From: Nitrospira sp. ND1
GTDB lineage: Bacteria > Nitrospirota > Nitrospiria > Nitrospirales > Nitrospiraceae
Reading direction: 5' to 3'
Assembly (NCBI RefSeq): GCF_900170025.1
Contig: NZ_FWEX01000005.1
Span: forward strand, 109,073 to 173,072
DNA: 64,000 bases
Shown: positions 58,168 to 64,000 of the stretch, in pieces
Layout of the letters: every line of letters begins with the position of its first letter
Numbering within the stretch: the first letter of the stretch is position 1
Notes under the pieces: model-generated
What the model was told of the DNA's origin: nothing
The model's database searches: none
Seen by the model: the letters and a program-made list of their open reading frames with translations, nothing else
Program-made: the position numbers and the translations under genes

Positions 58168-58211
58168 ACCAATAGGCCGCACTGATCGGAACAATAGGCC
58201 GCGATTATCGG
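58168..58211. repeat. 22-bp tandem repeat, iteron candidate
   Basis: Two adjoining 22-bp units share CAATAGGCCGC and ATCGG, 18 of 22 positions identical. Location upstream of the Rep operon fits a Rep or regulator site. Confidence 0.55.
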
Positions 58212-58626
58212 TGTAGAAGGACGGACACCAATGCGAACAAACCAAGAGGAATGGTGAGCATTGAATATGGCTTCAATATTGAGGGCTGGGAGAGATAAAA
58301 TGGCTCCGTACAATAAACGGAGGCATAGTAGGGCCAGGTGGCCCTGAAGCCAATCGCTGAAGCAAAACTTAACCCAATTACGTTCGTCCCAAAAACCAGG
58401 CTGATGTATCACGGACGATTCGCTGACACACCGACGCTGTCCGCATTACACAAAGATCGCTGTCGTGTTATTTTGTGCGAAGATGGCTGAAGATTTATGA
58501 GATGAGAGAACTTTAAATTTGCGAAGTGGATAGCAAATAGCAGAAGGTCCAAACGAGTGACCTTCGCTCGTTGCGATGATTGTGGGACCACCCTGGTGAA
58601 CTTGAGAGGATCTTGATTTAAGTTAC

Positions 58627-59358
58627 ATGGGTACGCGCCTCAAATGTGTTTACTGCCCGGATAAGGCAACAACCAATGACCATGTCATACCTCGATGTTT
58701 GCTGGAGAAACCTTACTCGCCCAATCTTCTGACTGTCCCGAGCTGCCGCAATTGTAATGTGGGGTTCAAAAAAGATGAGGAGTACTTTCTCGCTGTTATG
58801 GCACAGTCAGGGTGCGTGCCCTCGTTGATAACAAAAATCGAGGAGCAAGGCATAGTTGATCGAATGCTCAAGAAAAGCATCGGTCTAGACGTGCGCCTTC
58901 AAAACTCCATGCACGTCTCTAAAGACGGTGGTGTGTATATCGCACCAGATGAACCTCGAATAGCTAGTATAACCCGCAAGGTGGCGTTCGGCCTTTACAA
59001 TCACCGGTACACTCCCAAAATCCTGCCGTCTCTGGATGACTTTTTCCCATTCAAGCCGGTTCACAATCTCGACAACACAAACTTCATTGTTATAATGGCG
59101 CACAACGAGAAATTCCAACCGCGCCGGTGGAAACACATTCAGACAATAATTGTACCAGGTCACGGCAAGGTGCAGGTGTTCGACTACATGTTCGTACGTA
59201 ACTGGATCTGGGGAGATTTCGGCCGCTTATTCTGCATCATGCGGTTCCATGAGACCATCTGGGCCGCTGTCCGGTGCCCTCACCCACCCAACCGTAAACA
59301 CCGCAAACGTCGCATAGCTCCTTTATACTCAGGCCATCAACAGCCTCTTCCCTTCTGA
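58627..59358 (+). CDS. HNH-endonuclease-like protein
   Basis: 243 aa. The first 50 residues form a zinc-HNH core: CVYC (7-10), NDHVIP (Asp18, His19), CRNC (40-43) and an Asn after it. The remaining 190 residues are not recognised. It sits on the opposite strand to the restriction cluster, 14 nt tail-to-tail from the Z1 gene. It could be a restriction nuclease or an unrelated mobile gene. Confidence 0.7.
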   Translation: MGTRLKCVYCPDKATTNDHVIPRCLLEKPYSPNLLTVPSCRNCNVGFKKDEEYFLAVMAQSGCVPSLITKIEEQGIVDRMLKKSIGLDVRLQNSMHVSKDGGVYIAPDEPRIASITRKVAFGLYNHRYTPKILPSLDDFFPFKPVHNLDNTNFIVIMAHNEKFQPRRWKHIQTIIVPGHGKVQVFDYMFVRNWIWGDFGRLFCIMRFHETIWAAVRCPHPPNRKHRKRRIAPLYSGHQQPLPF

Positions 59359-59372
59359 TCGTGCTTCCTTCC

Positions 59373-61379
59373 TCACCAATCAAAACTGAAAGCAAGGACG
59401 TATTGGCCATCTGGGAATCGCAGCTGTGGCCACCAGACCTCGGCCTCGCCGGCCGCATTAGCATTCGCCTGATACATGAACAATGTCGGCGCGTCGGTCG
59501 GTGCCAAAGTCGCTTCGCTGCTTTGAATAATCCCGTGACGCTCCGTGCGAACGGCCTTCAGTTCACGGTTCCGTTTCACCACGAGGTACGCCTTATCGGT
59601 CTTGTTTTTGTCCTCCAGAACAGTGAGAGCGGCACGAATGGCTTTGATATCCCAAAGCTGCGCCCCATGCTCGGGGTCCACATCAACCTTCTCGATCAAC
59701 TGCAGCAAGCGCGCGACTGTGATGATCACGCACGGCGGAGAGTCATTCACGGTCTTCAATTGCTCACTAACCCAATCCGTGTTTTTCTTCGACTCCTTCG
59801 TCCGCAATGGGTGCCGGGGAGTATAGCTACTCCCCTCAACGTAGTAGCCAATCGTGTTCGGATCCAGCACATTGCTTCTCGTGGCGGTCCACGTCCCCGA
59901 GATGTACAGCCCTTCGAAACAACCGTCCGCATATTTCTTCAGGAGATCACGGAGCGACTTTTCCATCTCGTGGATCGACGTGAAATGATCGGCAAGCCGC
60001 TGAGGGAGAAACAGCCTCGTAACACCAAGGTCTTCGCTTCGGTAGCCATACATGCGCGCATGCTGAAGGACAGTGTCCGCCCGTGGCGTCCTTGGATTTC
60101 TGCCATAATAACTGACCAGGAGATTCTTGATCGTAACCCCTCGCCCTAGCTTGTTCCCACCCACAAAAATATTGAAAACTGAGTCTAGCTTGATCTCATC
60201 GCTGGTTGTGGCGTTGATCAGCTTTATATTGCTGCCAGGAATATAAAATTCAATCTTCGCGACGATGTCGGCGAACGACGGTATAGACTGCTCCGTGGAT
60301 GCCAAGTCGGCATAGGCCTCTTTAAGTCCCTTCTGCAACGCCGTATAGGGTGCAGAAGTTTTGCTTTTGAAGGCGCTTATGGTCGCCGCCTTAAAATCGT
60401 CTAAGATCTGTCTGGTGTATTCATGATCTCTCGTGATCATGCTGACATGACAGAGAAAGGCGAAGTTATCCGCGGGCCGCGCTATAACCTTTGCGGCTGC
60501 TCCAACAAGAAACGTGTAGAGCGCCTTTTTGAGACCCGCTGGTATGGCACCGGTTGGCCTTGGCTGATTGGAGGCCCTCAGTCGTGCGACTTCGTTGATG
60601 TCGACCTGGCGAAGCATCCGTGCGGTACCGGATCCAAAGAATTCATCGCCTCCGACGTATCCGGGTCCCGGCTCTGTCAGCACGGTAAATGTCGGGCGAT
60701 AACGATGTCCAGGGCGCTGCAGAAAAAGCGCCTGTGGCGTTGCAGTCACTTGCAAATACGTAGTGGTCGGAAAGTAATTACGGAAATCAGTGATCACTTG
60801 GTTGATCGTGCTGACTTTGCCGCTTGGCTTCCCGGTGAACGTATTCAAACTCGCCTGATCCGCCTCGTCGTCGATAATTAAAACCGAAAGCCCCTTCGCT
60901 TTTGCTTTCCGAAATGCCTCCAGGAGACTTTTTAGCATGCTGCCGTTCTTTGAGCAGACAATGCCGAAAGGCTTCATTTTTACCTGATTCCCGAACCGGT
61001 CAGGATCCTTCCAATCCTTCTTGCCCAGGATAGTCAGAGCGCGCAAGGCCGCCTTTACCCGGTCGAGAGTTTGCTCGTAAAGCGGATCGTTGTCTGTCGT
61101 GAGCACGAGAATGCAATCGAAGCCGTTGTCTACCGCCATTGCCGCGGTAACCGTCAGGATGCTGGTCTTGCCGCTCTGAATTAATCCATAGAGCAGACCG
61201 TCAGACGGTTCCGGAGGAGGACCGTCATCAGGGTTCACCGAAAGCTCTATGATCTTCGAGGCCTTTTGGACGGCTGCATTAATACCATTTTCACCTAAAT
61301 CCTTAACGAGGACCTTGAGCACCTCAGTAGTATGGGGGCCGTCAACCTTAATCGAACGTTGGGCTTTTGCTGAGCTCAA
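59373..61379 (-). CDS. Z1-domain ATPase of a restriction-modification system
   Basis: 668 aa from a TTG at 61379 whose bases overlap the upstream TGA (TTGA); no ATG is near. Walker A GLIQSGKTS (65-73) and Walker B IIDDEADQ (169 on) mark a superfamily II helicase-like core, and GGNKLGRGVTIKNLLVSYYGR (near 410-430) is the Z1 signature. Z1 proteins are found in restriction systems together with Vsr, methylase and MORC-type ATPases. They are thought to act as DNA-remodelling ATPases. Confidence 0.88.
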   Translation of the reverse strand: MSSAKAQRSIKVDGPHTTEVLKVLVKDLGENGINAAVQKASKIIELSVNPDDGPPPEPSDGLLYGLIQSGKTSILTVTAAMAVDNGFDCILVLTTDNDPLYEQTLDRVKAALRALTILGKKDWKDPDRFGNQVKMKPFGIVCSKNGSMLKSLLEAFRKAKAKGLSVLIIDDEADQASLNTFTGKPSGKVSTINQVITDFRNYFPTTTYLQVTATPQALFLQRPGHRYRPTFTVLTEPGPGYVGGDEFFGSGTARMLRQVDINEVARLRASNQPRPTGAIPAGLKKALYTFLVGAAAKVIARPADNFAFLCHVSMITRDHEYTRQILDDFKAATISAFKSKTSAPYTALQKGLKEAYADLASTEQSIPSFADIVAKIEFYIPGSNIKLINATTSDEIKLDSVFNIFVGGNKLGRGVTIKNLLVSYYGRNPRTPRADTVLQHARMYGYRSEDLGVTRLFLPQRLADHFTSIHEMEKSLRDLLKKYADGCFEGLYISGTWTATRSNVLDPNTIGYYVEGSSYTPRHPLRTKESKKNTDWVSEQLKTVNDSPPCVIITVARLLQLIEKVDVDPEHGAQLWDIKAIRAALTVLEDKNKTDKAYLVVKRNRELKAVRTERHGIIQSSEATLAPTDAPTLFMYQANANAAGEAEVWWPQLRFPDGQYVLAFSFDW

Positions 61380-61807
61380 TTAGTCTCCTTCCCGTCGAAT
61401 ACAATGCCTGGCCATCTGTTCATAGCGATTTTCCCCTTCAGTGTGCCCGCAGGGCCACTCACGCCGTAGCAGCCCGCAAATCCACGTTTCGCGGAAATCC
61501 CGCCGGGTGCGTTTCCCAGCAAATCCGCCACTGTTGCCCAAGAAAGAGCGCAAACACCGTCACCGCCGCATACGAATGCAATTAGGCAGCCGCCGAATTC
61601 GTACTCAGCCCCCTGAAGCCGTTCGATGTCATCCCGTGAAAAAGTGAAACCCCATGGCGAAATGGCTCTCGTCGAGTACTTGATCGCCACAAGCCGCTCC
61701 TGATTAACGCGATATCCATACGCGTGCTTGCCGATCGTTTCACAGCGAGGGTCCTCGATCAGACGCACAAGCGCGGCGCCATGGTAGAATTCGAGTTTAT
61801 CGATCAT
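61376..61807 (-). CDS. Unknown protein between Vsr and Z1 genes
   Basis: 143 aa from ATG 61807; a GTG at 61852 would add 15 aa. No motif I can name with confidence. RLVAIKYSTRAISPWGFTFSRDDIE is the most conserved-looking stretch and could belong to a nuclease-like or scaffold fold. Its stop overlaps the Z1 start, so it is tightly coupled to Z1 and probably works with it. Confidence 0.6.
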   Translation of the reverse strand: MIDKLEFYHGAALVRLIEDPRCETIGKHAYGYRVNQERLVAIKYSTRAISPWGFTFSRDDIERLQGAEYEFGGCLIAFVCGGDGVCALSWATVADLLGNAPGGISAKRGFAGCYGVSGPAGTLKGKIAMNRWPGIVFDGKETN

Positions 61808-61911
61808 TGACCAGTCCTGACTTTCGTGGGAGGAGGTTACACGGGCAGCCACCTAGCAGGCATTAGTCGCGGGTCTCTTTAAGGATGGTGTATGATCGAG
61901 CAGCGCTCTCT

Positions 61912-62316
61912 TCATTCATCCTCCAGAAAATTCTTTATCCTGAAACCGATCATGCGGCTGTCCTTTAGCTCACATTCCCACAGTATCAGGACTCGCCAGC
62001 CTAGCGTTCTCAAAGATGCCTGGGTCGCTTTATCGCGCTCCTGGTTGCGAGCAACTTTGTTGGTCCAGTAAGCATTATTATGGATCGGCACTCGCGCACC
62101 TCGCGAGCAGTCGTGGCCGTGCCAGAAACAGCCATGCACGAAAAGTGTCTTGTGAAGCCTGGGAAACACGAGATCTGGTTTCCCGGGAAGGTCACTGCGG
62201 TGCAGCCGAAACCGGTACCCCATGCCGTGCACCAGGCGGCGCACCGTCCATTCCGGTGCGGTGTCTTTGCTTTTCACCGCCTGCATGGTCCGCCGCCTGA
62301 CTACAGGAGATTCCAT
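61912..62316 (-). CDS. vsr: Vsr-family mismatch endonuclease
   Basis: 134 aa, full length. It shows the Vsr pattern: DLPGKPDLVF with Asp48, FVHGCFWHGHDC with His61/His66, an early Glu22, and GWRVLILWEC near the end. Vsr nicks beside T:G mismatches made by deamination of 5-methylcytosine, protecting the host from its own methylase. In Z1-type clusters it may instead contribute to restriction. It abuts the nuclease gene (1-nt overlap at 62316). Confidence 0.95.
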   Translation of the reverse strand: MESPVVRRRTMQAVKSKDTAPEWTVRRLVHGMGYRFRLHRSDLPGKPDLVFPRLHKTLFVHGCFWHGHDCSRGARVPIHNNAYWTNKVARNQERDKATQASLRTLGWRVLILWECELKDSRMIGFRIKNFLEDE

Positions 62317-63173
62317 TATGATCTTCTGATAGCCGTTAACTTAGATTCCCGAACAATTGCGCCACCACGCCAAATCCGCGTTTTTCGCATCGTTTCAATG
62401 CCACGGTGCTCGACCTCGAAATCAACGTAATTCACTTCCTCTTCTTTCCCGACAAAACACTCATGAAAGGCTTTCAACAATTGAACGTCATTCAGACTTT
62501 GCGCAACGGGATTCGGATTGTTTCTTGGACTTGCAATAGTGGCCGGCAGCACGTAGATGCACGGTGGGGGCAGCATGTAATGGGCGACCGTGGTCGCACG
62601 ATCCGTCATCCCTCCTAGCTTTGGACATGGCCTGCCGATGGTCCCGCACGCCATATCCCAGATTATGACTCCATCAACTCTTTGTTGCCGCGAGATAATT
62701 TCTGCACTCAGCCGCGTGTGGATCCCAGACCAGGCATTCAACCTGGGATTTGCGCCGGGATTCGTGCAAATACTCCAGATCAAAAATTCCTGCGCATTCG
62801 CCGGTCGCTCAAAAATGTTCGTATTATTGCCGTCAAGACAGCCCTTGAGCTCGATTGCGGCCACCCGCCCGGTCTTCAGTCTGACTATATAATCATGACG
62901 ATTGGCTTCCCCCGCCGATTCCCAATCCTGAATGAAACCCTGATCCTGCATGTAGTTCAATATATGACGCCCGAATTCGCGCTTTTCTCGCATCGTCGCG
63001 GAGAACTGCCCACGTGTTCTTTCAATCGCTCCCCGAAATAGCCCACTATTGTAGAACTCCTCCTCACTGAGCCCGTGCGTTCCAAGCTTGTGAGCCTCAG
63101 TTTTTAGCACTTCTACGTAATCTAGAATTAACTTCTGAAGTTCTTTATTTTGTTGGCAGGGAAGAATACTCAT
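62316..63173 (-). CDS. PD-(D/E)XK restriction endonuclease candidate
   Basis: 285 aa. The nuclease core is visible as Asp94, then 13 residues, then Glu108-Leu-Lys110 (HDYIVRLKTGRVAAIELKG), the D...ExK metal site. A helical N-terminal 60 residues precede it. Start overlaps the methylase stop by 4 nt, which supports a cognate nuclease/methylase pair. The recognition site is unknown. Confidence 0.75.
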   Translation of the reverse strand: MSILPCQQNKELQKLILDYVEVLKTEAHKLGTHGLSEEEFYNSGLFRGAIERTRGQFSATMREKREFGRHILNYMQDQGFIQDWESAGEANRHDYIVRLKTGRVAAIELKGCLDGNNTNIFERPANAQEFLIWSICTNPGANPRLNAWSGIHTRLSAEIISRQQRVDGVIIWDMACGTIGRPCPKLGGMTDRATTVAHYMLPPPCIYVLPATIASPRNNPNPVAQSLNDVQLLKAFHECFVGKEEEVNYVDFEVEHRGIETMRKTRIWRGGAIVRESKLTAIRRS

Positions 63174-64000
63174 GCGGCAACTATTGTGCGGCCTTCAAGG
63201 TCACTTAACAAGGGCTGGAAGATATGCTTTGCCAAATGTCGCACCACAGGAACTACCACGCCGTCGCCCGTCAAATGGTATGCCTCGTTGTAGTTTTCCG
63301 GAAGTCTATATTCATCCGGCAATCCCATAAGTCGTGCCGTCTCTCTGCTCGAAATTAACCGGGCTTTCACAGATTTTCCCTCTACCACCACTACCAATTG
63401 TCGACTCGACCCGCCCGCTGGTGTCCGCAAACATCCTGAGACATCATCGAAACGTATTTCCGCGCGCTGCACTTTCTGTCCTTTTTCATCCGGCCGCGTC
63501 CGCTTGTAGACGCCCCCGACAATTTGGCGCCCCTGCCGCTTCGCATTCAGAACCTTCTCCCGGTTAATATCGCTCATCATGGCAAGCAACTGGCGCGTTT
63601 CGTCCGCCGAGAACCAAGTCGCGCTCTGCGGACTTTCTTCGATAATATCCGCAAACCCGATAGAGCGTTTCGGCGGAAGAGGGAGCTTCCACCATAGCCA
63701 TCCGGCCTTCGTTTTTGCTGAAAGCTTTTCGTAGGCTGTTTTAAGCGTCCCAGTGTGCCACGGCGACAAAGGCCCGTCAGTTGTCATGCCCGCCGGAATT
63801 CTAATGTCCTGATGGACGCCAATGACGAACAGTCGGGGCCGCGACTGCGGTACGAACAACGCGGCGTCTACTACCACTGCACCAACAGCGTATCCCGCGT
63901 GCTGAAAGCCACCGCAAATCGTCGCGAAATCTTTTCCGTCATGGGACGTGAGAGTTCCGCATACATTCTCGAGCACGATTAGACTCGGAGCACGCTTCTC
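63170..64000 (-). CDS. DNA cytosine-5 methyltransferase, N-terminal part outside window
   Basis: The frame is open to the right edge; the GTG at 63976 is internal, because the preceding in-window codons read RAPSLI before VLENV. Visible motifs: VI (LENVCG), VIII (VPQSRPRLFVIG), the variable target-recognition region, IX (RLISSRETARLMGLP) and X (VVPVVRHLAKHIF). Motifs I and IV, with the catalytic Cys, lie beyond 64000. It would protect the host from the adjoining nuclease. Confidence 0.92.
   Translation of the reverse strand, partial: EKRAPSLIVLENVCGTLTSHDGKDFATICGGFQHAGYAVGAVVVDAALFVPQSRPRLFVIGVHQDIRIPAGMTTDGPLSPWHTGTLKTAYEKLSAKTKAGWLWWKLPLPPKRSIGFADIIEESPQSATWFSADETRQLLAMMSDINREKVLNAKRQGRQIVGGVYKRTRPDEKGQKVQRAEIRFDDVSGCLRTPAGGSSRQLVVVVEGKSVKARLISSRETARLMGLPDEYRLPENYNEAYHLTGDGVVVPVVRHLAKHIFQPLLSDLEGRTIVAA

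Larger units (their letters stand above)
57970..58626. other. Control/origin region of the inovirus, no gene
   Basis: About 650 nt, AT-richer than the phage genes. It contains the phased repeat array at 58041-58100 and the 22-bp tandem repeat at 58168-58211. From 58212 to 58626 I see nothing I can interpret; the two - strand frames there have no ribosome site or protein-like pattern. Confidence 0.5.

Noticed and set aside
58104..58591. Two - strand frames (102 and 60 aa)
   Set aside because: No ribosome sites, no protein-like pattern; they overlap the repeat region.
1..64000. CRISPR array
   Set aside because: No regularly spaced repeats with unique spacers were seen; the phased decamers at 58 kb have no spacers.

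Overview
The window is high-GC bacterial chromosome (GC-rich throughout, less so from about 58 kb onward). The PilZ protein, the small zinc-ribbon protein beside it and the gene style suggest a Nitrospira-like bacterium. This is an impression from protein style only; no rRNA or marker gene is present to prove it.

Region 1 (1-5.56 kb, + strand) holds the end of a TonB-type protein, a small exported protein, and a membrane-fusion protein plus RND pump pair.

Region 2 (48.3 kb down to 5.7 kb, - strand) is one approximately 42.6-kb NRPS/PKS operon. In transcription order it encodes: FAAL-ACP-C-A-methyltransferase; a 214-aa protein carrying the missing end of that A domain plus a PCP; a KS-AT-KR-ACP module; a PvdE/SyrD-type exporter; a diaminobutyrate aminotransferase; a PvdQ-like acylase; MbtH; a type II thioesterase; a SyrP-like dioxygenase; and three large NRPSs. 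Specificity-code residues, read by eye, give Dab, Ser (epimerised), Asp, Dab, Asp and two uncertain residues. Two Asp modules, two SyrP-like hydroxylases and a catalytically dead C-like ('interface') domain point to a beta-hydroxyaspartate lipopeptide siderophore. The FAAL, PvdE-like and PvdQ-like genes suggest that it is made as an acylated precursor, exported and possibly deacylated. The methyltransferase resembles guanidinoacetate N-methyltransferase and keeps both acidic guanidine-binding residues, so an N-methylated arginine-type side chain is a plausible and unusual feature.

Region 3 (48.3-50.7 kb) has a pilZ gene with a candidate promoter, two small genes, tRNA-Ser(GCU) and tRNA-Phe(GAA).

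Region 4 (50.6-58.2 kb) is an integrated element at tRNA-Phe: tyrosine integrase, excisionase-like HTH, radC, and an inovirus (filamentous phage) gene set on the - strand. That set comprises an HTH regulator, Rep, a gV-like protein, several tiny membrane proteins, pIII-like, pVI-like, Zot/pI and a pVIII-like coat protein, most linked by 4-nt overlaps. A six-copy, 10-bp-phased repeat and a 22-bp tandem repeat lie upstream of the regulator.

Region 5 (58.6-64 kb) is a defence cluster: an HNH protein facing a - strand set of cytosine methyltransferase (cut by the window edge), PD-(D/E)XK nuclease, Vsr, an unknown protein and a Z1-domain ATPase. This composition resembles the MORC/MutL-associated restriction-modification systems, with the GHKL ATPase not seen in the window.
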